Below are positions 17,858 through 25,472 of a stretch of 64,000 nt of DNA, piece by piece. The position numbers and the translations under genes were made by a program. Origin of the DNA: Arenibacter algicola. GTDB taxonomy: Bacteria > Bacteroidota > Bacteroidia > Flavobacteriales > Flavobacteriaceae. Within the stretch, counting starts at the first letter, position 1, and the number at the start of each line of letters is the position of its first letter. Under the pieces are notes generated by a model. The model was given only the letters and a program-made list of their open reading frames with translations, did not search any database and was not told where the DNA came from. The stretch lies in contig NZ_JAHKPO010000003.1 in the NCBI RefSeq assembly GCF_018860365.1, positions 310,001-374,000 on the forward strand. The letters run 5' to 3'.

Positions 17858-18769
17858 CTAATCGGTTATTCCGCTTTTTCTTGGATGGTATTTATTCATT
17901 ACTTCGGCCAAATGTGAACGATCTACATGCATATAAACTTCCGTAGTAGTAATGCTCTCATGGCCGAGCATTTGTTGAATGGCCCTCAAATCTGCCCCAT
18001 TCTGCAATAAGTGGGTAGCGAAAGAATGCCGAAAAGTGTGGGGGCTTATAGTTTTTTGTAGCCCTATTTCCTGTGCAAGTTGTTTTATAATGGTAAAGAT
18101 CATGGCACGGGTCAATTTGTTCCCTCGACGGTTTAAAAATAAGATATCTTCAGCACCTTTTTTAATGGCCATGTGTACACGAATTTCCTTCCTATATATG
18201 TTTATATATTTTTTGTTGATTTCACTAATGGGAACAAAACGTTGCTTGTCACCTTTTCCGGTAACCTTGATAAAATCCTCTTCAAAATAAAGGTCCGATA
18301 GTTTTAAGTCCAACAACTCTGAAACCCTTAGCCCACAGCCGTAAAGTGTTTCCAAAATGGCCCTATTGCGCTCTCCTTCCGGTTTGGAAAGGTCTATGGC
18401 CCCAATTAGCGCATTAATCTCCTCCTCGGAAAGGGTATCGGGGAGTTTACGGCCAACTTTGGGGGATTCTATCAACTCCATTGGGTTGTCTTGGCGATAA
18501 TCTTCGAAAACCAAGTAATTAAAAAAGCTTTTTAATCCCGATATTATCCTTGCCTGGGATCTTGGGTTTACATTTTTTGCCAGTTCGTAAATGAATTGTT
18601 GAATGGTTTTTTTATCAATATTTAAAGGGTTTTCTACGATTTCATGGGATTCAAGAAATAAAATTAATTTCTCAACATCCAAAACATAGTTACTTATGGA
18701 ATTCTTTGATAGACCACGTTCCAAATTTAGGTAATGTTGAAAATCCTGAAGGGCTTGATTCCATTTCAT
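17858..18769 (-). CDS. xerD: Site-specific tyrosine recombinase XerD
   Basis: 303 residues, the usual XerC/D length, with the SAM-like core-binding domain at the N-terminus and the catalytic domain at the C-terminus. All catalytic residues are present: Arg148, Lys172, His244, Arg247, His270 and nucleophile Tyr279. XerD with XerC (or alone) resolves chromosome dimers at dif together with FtsK. The neighbouring divergent OMP and aroQ fit the common flavobacterial order xerD / aroQ, supporting a housekeeping XerD rather than a mobile integrase. Confidence 0.92.
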   Translation of the reverse strand: MKWNQALQDFQHYLNLERGLSKNSISNYVLDVEKLILFLESHEIVENPLNIDKKTIQQFIYELAKNVNPRSQARIISGLKSFFNYLVFEDYRQDNPMELIESPKVGRKLPDTLSEEEINALIGAIDLSKPEGERNRAILETLYGCGLRVSELLDLKLSDLYFEEDFIKVTGKGDKQRFVPISEINKKYINIYRKEIRVHMAIKKGAEDILFLNRRGNKLTRAMIFTIIKQLAQEIGLQKTISPHTFRHSFATHLLQNGADLRAIQQMLGHESITTTEVYMHVDRSHLAEVMNKYHPRKSGITD

Positions 18770-18863
18770 AGGCTAAATATAAAGCACTTTTTTGGGTTCG
18801 AATAGTATTCATATACATTAACTGTTCCGTGGTATCCAATATTCTTCTTTTCACAACTTTCAT

Positions 18864-18894
18864 TTTATTGAAGGGATATACTCAACTAAGTTTG
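18864..18894 (+). promoter_or_regulatory. Promoter of outer membrane protein gene
   Basis: TTTA at 18864-18867, 19 bp, then TAAGTTTG at 18887-18894: a near-perfect Bacteroidota housekeeping promoter. The predicted start near 18901 leaves about 28 nt of leader before the ATG at 18929. Confidence 0.6.
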
Positions 18895-18928
18895 GCGGCA
18901 TATTAATTAATAATAATATAATCCAATT

Positions 18929-19462
18929 ATGAAAAAAGTTTTATTAGTAGCAATGTTTGCTGTAGGTGCAGTGTTTCAGGCAAAGGCCCAGGACGGAACC
19001 CCAACTGCCAAAGGAAAATATCTTATTGAGGCCAATACCGGTTTCGGTGGAGGAGGTTTAGGTGTTGGACATACCGCAAATACAAGTTTCGGTTTGGTTT
19101 CTATTGACGGCACCACTATTTGGTCTATCGGTGCTGAGGGAGGTTACTTTGTTGGGGATGATCTGGCTGTGAAGGTTGGATTAGGTTATGCCGACACAGA
19201 TGGAAGCAATTCTTTTTCTTATAAGTTGGGAGCCAAGTATTATATAAATAGTTCCATTCCTGTTCAACTGGACTTTACGGGCGCGAGTATAAAAGATTTG
19301 GATGAAAATCCTTTATGGCTTGGTATTCAAGGTGGTTATGCCATTTTCTTAAATGATTTTGTTAGTGTAGAGCCAGGTTTGCGATATAATTTAAGTTTAA
19401 ATAAAGATTTTACGGAGGAAGGGATCTTGGAATTTAGAATAGGGTTCGCCTTACATTTCTAG
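18929..19462 (+). CDS. Outer membrane beta-barrel protein
   Basis: 177 residues with a cleavable signal peptide (MKKVLLVAMFAVGAVFQAKA, cleaved before QDGTPT). The rest shows alternating hydrophobic strands with Gly and aromatic residues and ends with the terminal strand LEFRIGFALHF, whose final Phe is typical of outer membrane barrels. The size suggests an eight-stranded OmpX/OmpW-like barrel (porin family / DUF-type). Has its own strong-looking promoter and a terminator at 19503, so it is a single-gene unit. Confidence 0.8.
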   Translation: MKKVLLVAMFAVGAVFQAKAQDGTPTAKGKYLIEANTGFGGGGLGVGHTANTSFGLVSIDGTTIWSIGAEGGYFVGDDLAVKVGLGYADTDGSNSFSYKLGAKYYINSSIPVQLDFTGASIKDLDENPLWLGIQGGYAIFLNDFVSVEPGLRYNLSLNKDFTEEGILEFRIGFALHF

Positions 19463-19502
19463 TTTGAACTTCAGTAAATTTGACTCTTTAAGTAAAGTAT
19501 TT

Positions 19503-19537
19503 AAAAGTGGAATCAAGAATTTGCTTCCACTTTTTTT
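19503..19537 (+). terminator. Rho-independent terminator after the OMP gene
   Basis: Ten-base inverted repeat AAAAGTGGAA / TTCCACTTTT (19503-19512 and 19525-19534) with a 12-nt loop and a T run. Confidence 0.8.
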
Positions 19538-19565
19538 ATGAATTACAATTTCTTACATTTATCCC

Positions 19566-19991
19566 ATGAAGATTATCATTGTCAACGGACCAAACCTTAA
19601 CCTTTTGGGCAAACGCGAGCCCGAGGTTTACGGAAAAACCACTTTTGAGGAGTATTTTGCCACTTTGCAATTCAAGTTCAAGGAGGTGCAATTGGAATAT
19701 TATCAGTCCAATATAGAGGGTGAAATCATTAATAAATTACACGAATGCGGTTTTGAAGGATATGAAGGTATTATCCTGAATGCCGGTGCATATACCCATA
19801 CGTCCATAGGTATTGGCGATGCTATAAAAGGAATTACCACTCCGGTGGTAGAGGTGCATATTAGCAATACTTTTGGGAGGGAGGAGTTTAGACATACCTC
19901 CTATATTTCCCCAGCGGCCAAAGGGGTTATTTTAGGCTTTGGGTTAAAAAGTTACGACCTGGCCATTCAAAGCTTTTTGAATAAAGTCTAA
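19566..19991 (+). CDS. aroQ: Type II 3-dehydroquinate dehydratase
   Basis: 141 residues, standard for the dodecameric type II enzyme, which dehydrates 3-dehydroquinate to 3-dehydroshikimate in the shikimate pathway. Landmarks: GPNLNLLGKREPEVYG with catalytic Tyr22, LNAGAYTHTS with substrate-binding Asn72, EVHISN with catalytic His98, and FRHTS with Arg109. Monocistronic; close to xerD, as in many flavobacteria. Confidence 0.95.
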   Translation: MKIIIVNGPNLNLLGKREPEVYGKTTFEEYFATLQFKFKEVQLEYYQSNIEGEIINKLHECGFEGYEGIILNAGAYTHTSIGIGDAIKGITTPVVEVHISNTFGREEFRHTSYISPAAKGVILGFGLKSYDLAIQSFLNKV

Positions 19992-20107
19992 GGTTGTAGA
20001 CTGGGTGAAGAAAATAATAGCCATTTAAGTTGATTACAGTAATTGTACAATATCAGGGACGTACAGTTATGCCTACTGAAAACTGCTTACTTAATACTGT
20101 CAACTAC

Positions 20108-20407
20108 CTACTGCCCACTATTTATAGCCATTTGCGGCTTTAGATACTTCTTGTCAACATAAAAAGTACCAAAAGGAACAAGGGAAGCAATAAATAGGAT
20201 GGCAAACATCTTTAGGTCCCACTTTTTTTCTATGCAGACCACGATTGCCAGGACCACATAGGCCATAAAAAGGAATCCATGGGCATACCCAATATAGATG
20301 TTGGGTTCTGGTATTTGGGCCATGTATTTTAAAGGCATTCCAATACCAAAAAGCAGTAAATAGGAAATACCTTCGAGAATTGCAGTCAAGCTAAATATCT
20401 TCAACAT
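20108..20407 (-). CDS. DUF3817 small membrane protein
   Basis: 99 residues with three hydrophobic helices (about residues 5-25, 45-62, 68-84). The pattern EGISYLLLFGIGMPLKY and the central GYAHGFLFMAYV are the DUF3817 signature, a family of small integral membrane proteins of unknown function. It is downstream of lpdA on the same strand but separated by 101 bp and a strong hairpin, so it is probably transcribed separately. Confidence 0.8.
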   Translation of the reverse strand: MLKIFSLTAILEGISYLLLFGIGMPLKYMAQIPEPNIYIGYAHGFLFMAYVVLAIVVCIEKKWDLKMFAILFIASLVPFGTFYVDKKYLKPQMAINSGQ

Positions 20408-20442
20408 ATCTTTTTCGGTAATGTTCTTGATCTAATTATTTT

Positions 20443-20477
20443 TTAGCCCCGTCAGGCTTTGGGTCTAACGGGGCTAA
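20443..20477. terminator. Strong hairpin between lpdA and the DUF3817 gene
   Basis: Ten-base perfect inverted repeat TTAGCCCCGT / ACGGGGCTAA (20443-20452 and 20468-20477), loop 15 nt. It lies just beyond the lpdA stop on the minus strand, but there is no T run after it in that direction, so termination is likely but not textbook. Confidence 0.5.
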
Positions 20478-20508
20478 ATTGTTAAAGGACTATGCCTTTA
20501 GTATAAAT

Positions 20509-21900
20509 TTATATATGTATTACTTCCCCGTACGCATGTGCAACAGCTTCCATTACCGCTTCGCTCATGGTAGGGTGTGGATGCACAGCTTTTAGGATCT
20601 CATGGCCTGTAGTCTCCAATTTACGGGCCACTACAGCTTCGGCAATCATGTCCGTAACTCCTGCGCCGATCATGTGGCATCCTAACCATTCGCCGTATTT
20701 GGCATCGAAAATTACTTTCACAAAACCGTCTTTGTTACCGGAAGCACTGGCTTTTCCACTAGCTGAAAATGGGAATTTACCAACTTTTATTTCATATCCC
20801 TTTTCAATGGCCTGTTTTTCGGTAAGTCCAACCGATGCTATTTCAGGAGAGCAGTAGGTACATCCTGGGATATTACCATAATCCAAGGGCTCCACATGCA
20901 TATCCGCAATTTTCTCCACACAAAGTATTCCTTCTGCCGAGGCAACATGGGCCAAGGCCTGTCCTGGAGTTACATCACCAATGGCGAAGTATCCAGGAAT
21001 ATTGGTCTGGTAATAATCGTTTACCAAAATTTTATCCCTATCCGTTGCAATTCCAACATTTTCCAAACCAATATTTTCGATATTGGTCTTGATACCCACG
21101 GCAGACAATACAATATCGGCCTCTAGGATTTCTTCCCCTTTACTAGTTTTTACGGTTGCTTTCACCCCAGTTCCAGAAGTGTCTACCTTGGTTACCTCGG
21201 AGGAGGTCATAATTTTTATTCCGGTCTTTTTAAGGCTACGTTCCAATTGTTTGGAAATTTCTTCGTCCTCTACCGGTACTACATTTGGTAAAAACTCCAC
21301 TACGGTTACCTCTGTACCCATTGCATTGTAGAAATAGGCAAATTCGATGCCTATGGCTCCACTGCCCACTACAAGCATTTTTTTTGGCTGTTTGTCCAAG
21401 GACATAGCCTCACGGTAGCCTATAATTTTTTTGCCGTCCTGTGGTAAACTAGGTAGTTCCCTACTACGTGCACCTGTAGCAATAATAATGTTATTGGCCG
21501 AATACTCGGTCTCTTTACCGTCATCCGACTTTACACTTACCTTTTTGCCTGGTTTTAAGGTTCCATAACCTTGAATGACTTCAATCTTATTTTTTTTCAT
21601 CAAAAATTGAACGCCTTTACTCATACCTTCCGCAACGTTCCTACTTCTTTTGACCACCGCATTAAAGTCTTTGTCCACACCTTCGGCCTTTAGTCCGTAA
21701 TCGGCTGCATGAAGCAAATATTCGAAAACCTGAGCGGATTTCAATAATGCTTTGGTAGGGATACATCCCCAATTTAAACAAACGCCACCAAGACTTTCTT
21801 TTTCTATAATGGCAGTCTTAAATCCCAATTGAGAGGCTCTGATTGCGGCTACATAACCTCCAGGACCACTACCTAATACAATAATATCGAAATTGCTCAT
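20509..21900 (-). CDS. lpdA: Dihydrolipoyl dehydrogenase (E3)
   Basis: 463 residues. FAD fold LGSGPGGYVAAI at residues 9-20, redox disulfide GGVCLNWGCIPTK (Cys41 and Cys46), NAD fold VVGSGAIGIEFAYF near residue 178, and the C-terminal active-site HPHPTMSEAV with His442 and Glu447. It reoxidises the lipoyl group of pyruvate/2-oxoglutarate dehydrogenase or the glycine cleavage system. No E1/E2 genes adjoin it, so it probably serves several complexes. A good promoter lies at 21935-21965. Confidence 0.96.
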   Translation of the reverse strand: MSNFDIIVLGSGPGGYVAAIRASQLGFKTAIIEKESLGGVCLNWGCIPTKALLKSAQVFEYLLHAADYGLKAEGVDKDFNAVVKRSRNVAEGMSKGVQFLMKKNKIEVIQGYGTLKPGKKVSVKSDDGKETEYSANNIIIATGARSRELPSLPQDGKKIIGYREAMSLDKQPKKMLVVGSGAIGIEFAYFYNAMGTEVTVVEFLPNVVPVEDEEISKQLERSLKKTGIKIMTSSEVTKVDTSGTGVKATVKTSKGEEILEADIVLSAVGIKTNIENIGLENVGIATDRDKILVNDYYQTNIPGYFAIGDVTPGQALAHVASAEGILCVEKIADMHVEPLDYGNIPGCTYCSPEIASVGLTEKQAIEKGYEIKVGKFPFSASGKASASGNKDGFVKVIFDAKYGEWLGCHMIGAGVTDMIAEAVVARKLETTGHEILKAVHPHPTMSEAVMEAVAHAYGEVIHI

Positions 21901-21934
21901 TTATATTTTTTTTGATAAATAAATTATGAAGTCG

Positions 21935-21965
21935 CAAAGTTACAAAACCATACTGAATCCACACA
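21935..21965 (-). promoter_or_regulatory. Promoter of lpdA
   Basis: On the minus strand: TGTG (-33, at 21962-21965), 19 bp, then TAACTTTG (-7, at 21935-21942), a perfect TAnnTTTG. The start would be near 21928, giving a leader of about 28 nt. Confidence 0.5.
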
Positions 21966-21995
21966 GAGGCCATTTTAAATTAATTGGAATAAATA

Positions 21996-22027
21996 AGGCT
22001 GGCCCGTATGTATGTACTGGCCAGCCT
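21996..22027 (-). terminator. Terminator downstream of msrB
   Basis: Nine-base perfect inverted repeat AGGCTGGCC / GGCCAGCCT (21996-22004, 22019-22027) followed on the minus strand by the T-rich TTATTTATT. Confidence 0.75.
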
Positions 22028-22063
22028 AAAGGATTGTTTAGTTTATGGAATTGTGGATGGACC

Positions 22064-22558
22064 TTATTTTTCCGGTACAAAGTTCAAGGCCGCCCCGTTT
22101 ATGCAATGTCTCTCGCCAGTAGTTTTTTTAGGTCCATCGTTAAAAACATGACCTAAGTGGCCACCGCAGGTTGCACAGTGTTCTTCTTTTCTGGCATATC
22201 CTAAATCGTAATCCACATCAAAGGCAACATTTCCTTTTATCTCCCTGTCAAAACTAGGCCATCCCGTTCCGGAATCGAACTTGTGGTCGCTTTTGAAAAG
22301 CTCGGTTCCACAGGCGGCACAGGTATAAACACCTTTTTGTTTGTTATGCAGTAATTCGCTTGACCCAGGGTTTTCGGTACCTGCCTTTCGCAGCACATAA
22401 AACTGCATGTCCGTTAATTGTTTACGCCACTCGGCTTCTGTTTTGGTGACTTTAAATTGCTCCTTTTTTTTAGAATCTATTTTGGATACTTCCTTTTCCT
22501 GAGAGGTTCCCTTGCATCCAATAAACATTACACAAAGTGCGAATATTATTTTTTTCAT
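22064..22558 (-). CDS. msrB: Peptide-methionine (R)-S-oxide reductase, lipoprotein
   Basis: 164 residues: signal peptide with lipobox MFIGC (Cys15), a Lys-rich linker, then the MsrB domain. Two CxxC pairs (Cys80/Cys83 and Cys128/Cys131) bind structural zinc, and the catalytic Cys152 lies in ERHCINGAALNF. It reduces methionine-R-sulfoxide in proteins; the lipid anchor puts it in the periplasm, protecting envelope proteins against oxidation. Monocistronic, with a clear terminator. Confidence 0.95.
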   Translation of the reverse strand: MKKIIFALCVMFIGCKGTSQEKEVSKIDSKKKEQFKVTKTEAEWRKQLTDMQFYVLRKAGTENPGSSELLHNKQKGVYTCAACGTELFKSDHKFDSGTGWPSFDREIKGNVAFDVDYDLGYARKEEHCATCGGHLGHVFNDGPKKTTGERHCINGAALNFVPEK

Positions 22559-22671
22559 AGCGTATTTTATTTTTTTTTGTGCTTCCTAACATTTAGACGA
22601 AATGAGGGTAGCTTCCTTTCATTCCTTGATCTGCGTCAATTCTTGATTTTCGGTTTTAATGTATAAAAATA

Positions 22672-22699
22672 GCCCTTATTTCTTGAAGGAAATAAGGGC
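22672..22699 (-). terminator. Terminator downstream of the collagen-like lipoprotein
   Basis: Eleven-base perfect inverted repeat GCCCTTATTTC / GAAATAAGGGC (22672-22682, 22689-22699), 6-nt loop, followed on the minus strand by a T-rich run (TATTTTTATAC). Confidence 0.8.
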
Positions 22700-22721
22700 C
22701 ATTAAAATTTTAGAGCTAATT

Positions 22722-23297
22722 TTAGTCCAATGTAAATCGCTTAACGTCTTTGTTTTCAACTCCTATAGTTCTCATTACGGCATTAATATTGGATTTATCC
22801 AATTTTGATTCAGCATATTGGCTTGGTAGGATAACAATTCTGAACAATTGATTGTCCGTAAATCCGGTATCTAAATTGGAAAGGTCAAAATTTCCGTCAA
22901 TAAAAAGCTCAACGTCTATAAATGTATGGGTATTGGAATATTGTATGGTTCCTTGAGGTACAAAGAAATTTTGCGGTATCAGGCTCCATGCGTCGGCTGT
23001 TGTATTGTCTTGATAATCAATGGAACCATCAAATCGGTATACCAAAACTGCATCAGATTCGTAAACAGGGAAACTTGTAAAATCAGAAAATGTAATAACG
23101 TAGGAATAGATGTCTCCTGCAGCATTATAACTGAAGTCAATATTGTCTACTTCAAATACTTGTCCTTGAATGCCATCCTCTCCGTCCTGTCCGTCCGCTC
23201 CATCAAAACCATCATAGCCTGGAGGTCCTGCAGGTCCTTCACAGGAGATAAAAAATAAAGCAATAAATGCGCCGAGTACTAGGGTAACTTTTTTCAT
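22722..23297 (-). CDS. Lipoprotein with short collagen-like repeat
   Basis: 191 residues. Signal peptide with lipobox FFISC near residue 19, immediately followed by eight to nine Gly-X-Y triplets (GPAGPPGYDGFDGADGQDGE and on to about residue 46). The remaining ~145 residues are a soluble beta-rich domain with no motif I recognise. Gly-X-Y tracts can trimerise; here it is short and acidic, so it may act as a stalk holding the domain off the membrane. Single gene with its own terminator. Function unknown. Confidence 0.75.
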   Translation of the reverse strand: MKKVTLVLGAFIALFFISCEGPAGPPGYDGFDGADGQDGEDGIQGQVFEVDNIDFSYNAAGDIYSYVITFSDFTSFPVYESDAVLVYRFDGSIDYQDNTTADAWSLIPQNFFVPQGTIQYSNTHTFIDVELFIDGNFDLSNLDTGFTDNQLFRIVILPSQYAESKLDKSNINAVMRTIGVENKDVKRFTLD

Positions 23298-23478
23298 AAT
23301 AATTATTTTAGGGATTAATCAATATCTATAAAATGTTATTGTATTTTTATTGTAGTTTCAAAAAGCGTTCCATTTTTTATATCTATACTTGCAAAGTTAG
23401 GTTTTAGAGAAAACATTTTGTTCTTATATTCAAGTTACAGAACAAAGTTGTCTTAACTGTGCACTAAATAACGTAATC

Positions 23479-25374
23479 ATGACCAAAGTAGTATCCCATA
23501 GTTTATTTACAGATTTTGACATTGATCTATTTAAGGCGGGCAAACATTTCAAATTATATGAAAAGTTGGGATCCCACCTTATTGAAGTCAACGGGGTAAA
23601 AGGCACTTATTTTGCCGTTTGGGCGCCTTCTGCGCGTTCCGTTTCTGTGGTGGGCGATTTTAATAGTTGGTACGAAGCAGACCATCAACTGTATGTTCGC
23701 TGGGACGGTAGCGGTATCTGGGAGGGGTTCGTTCCCGATTTGGGAAAGGGTACTTTGTACAAATATATTGTTCATTCTACCAATCACGGAGTGGTAACCG
23801 AAAAGGCAGACCCCTTTGCCCGAAGCTGTGAACACCCACCTATGACGGCATCTATAGTTTGGGAAGATAAACACCAATGGGGAGACAATACCTGGATGAA
23901 GTCCAGAAAGGAAAAAAATGCCCTGGATAAACCATTCGCTGTTTATGAAGTGCATTTGGGATCTTGGAAGCGAAAATCCAATAATGATTATTTGACCTAT
24001 TCGGAATTGGCCGAAGATTTGGTGAAATATGTTAAGGAGATGAATTTTACCCATGTGGAGTTTATGCCCATTATGGAGTATCCATATGATCCATCATGGG
24101 GATATCAATTAACGGGTTATTTTGCCCCTACCTCGAGATTCGGAAAACCTGAAGGGTTTAAATTGTTGGTAGATGCATTGCACCAAAATGGAATTGGGGT
24201 TATCTTGGATTGGGTACCATCGCATTTTCCGGAAGATGCGCACGGTTTGGGATTTTTTGACGGCTCCCATCTTTATGAGCATCCCGATAGTAGAAGAGGC
24301 TATCACCCGGACTGGAAGAGCTTGATATTTAATTACGGTAGAAATGAGGTAAGGGCATTTTTGATCAGTAATGCCATGTTTTGGTTAGATCAATTCCATG
24401 CCGATGCACTGCGTGTAGACGCGGTGGCATCTATGCTATATTTGGATTATTCCAGGGATGAGGGTCAGTGGGAACCCAATATATATGGTAATAATGAGAA
24501 TTTGGAGGCAATTTCATTTATAAGGGAACTTAATGAAACCGTTTATTCCAATTTTGAGGGAATACAGATGATTGCGGAAGAATCTACCTCCTTTTCAATG
24601 GTATCCAAACCAGTGAGTATGGGAGGCCTTGGTTTTGGAATGAAATGGATGATGGGATGGATGCACGATACCTTGGAGTATTTTAAAAAAGAACCCATTT
24701 ATAGGAAGCACCATCAAAACGATTTGACCTTTAGTGCAACCTATGCCTTTACAGAGAATTTTATGTTGCCCTTTTCCCATGATGAAGTGGTTTATGGTAA
24801 ACAGTCCCTATTGTATAGGATGCCCGGAGATGAATGGCAGCGTTTTGCCAATTTAAGATTACTTTTTGGGTATATGTATACCCATCCCGGGACCAATTTA
24901 ATTTTCATGGGCGGGGAATTTGGGCAATCTTCCGAATGGAATTTTCAAAAAAGTTTGGATTGGCATCTTCTACAATATGACTTCCATAGTGGAATTCAAA
25001 AATTGGTGAAAGACTTGAACAAGTTATATCAGGAATATCCTGCCCTGTATGAGAAACAATTTAGTCCGGAGGGTTTTCAATGGATAGATTACGGGGACCA
25101 TCAAAATTCCGTGCTTACCTATATTAGAAAAGGAAATGACCCTAAGCAAAATATCTATGTAGCCTGTAATTTTACCCCGGTTCCAAGGGAAAAATATAGA
25201 ATGGGAATTTCTAAAACGGGGCAATTAAAGGAAATTTTCAATAGTGATGATACCAAATATGGCGGTACAGGAATGAAAAACGGCACATTGAAAATTGGTA
25301 AAACCGCTTGGCATGGATATGATAAGTCTGTGGAAATCAACATTCCACCACTTGGAATAGTCGTTTTTAAGTGA
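23479..25374 (+). CDS. glgB: 1,4-alpha-glucan branching enzyme
   Basis: 631 residues, family GH13 subfamily branching enzyme with an N-terminal CBM48/E-set domain (YFAVWAPSARSVSVVGDFNS). Catalytic elements: DALRVDAVASMLYLDYSRD holds the nucleophile Asp, MIAEEST the acid/base Glu, and LPFSHDEVVYGK the transition-state-stabilising His-Asp. It introduces alpha-1,6 branches into glycogen. The other glycogen synthesis genes are not in the window; the next gene is a GH31 alpha-glucosidase with its own ~100-bp upstream gap. Confidence 0.96.
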   Translation: MTKVVSHSLFTDFDIDLFKAGKHFKLYEKLGSHLIEVNGVKGTYFAVWAPSARSVSVVGDFNSWYEADHQLYVRWDGSGIWEGFVPDLGKGTLYKYIVHSTNHGVVTEKADPFARSCEHPPMTASIVWEDKHQWGDNTWMKSRKEKNALDKPFAVYEVHLGSWKRKSNNDYLTYSELAEDLVKYVKEMNFTHVEFMPIMEYPYDPSWGYQLTGYFAPTSRFGKPEGFKLLVDALHQNGIGVILDWVPSHFPEDAHGLGFFDGSHLYEHPDSRRGYHPDWKSLIFNYGRNEVRAFLISNAMFWLDQFHADALRVDAVASMLYLDYSRDEGQWEPNIYGNNENLEAISFIRELNETVYSNFEGIQMIAEESTSFSMVSKPVSMGGLGFGMKWMMGWMHDTLEYFKKEPIYRKHHQNDLTFSATYAFTENFMLPFSHDEVVYGKQSLLYRMPGDEWQRFANLRLLFGYMYTHPGTNLIFMGGEFGQSSEWNFQKSLDWHLLQYDFHSGIQKLVKDLNKLYQEYPALYEKQFSPEGFQWIDYGDHQNSVLTYIRKGNDPKQNIYVACNFTPVPREKYRMGISKTGQLKEIFNSDDTKYGGTGMKNGTLKIGKTAWHGYDKSVEINIPPLGIVVFK

Positions 25375-25472
25375 TTTTAGGAATTATAATGTTACTGAAT
25401 ATAATTGCACCGCATATCATTTCTTTAATTCACATGAATGTACTTTTTTTGTATTCGCAAATTTAACCACCC

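Noticed and set aside
17858..18769. Integrase of a mobile element
   Set aside because: Sequence length and motifs are those of housekeeping XerD, and no att repeats, tRNA or cargo genes adjoin it.
18795..18803. GGTTCGAAT, resembling a tRNA T-loop
   Set aside because: No acceptor or anticodon stem pairs around it; it is upstream of xerD.
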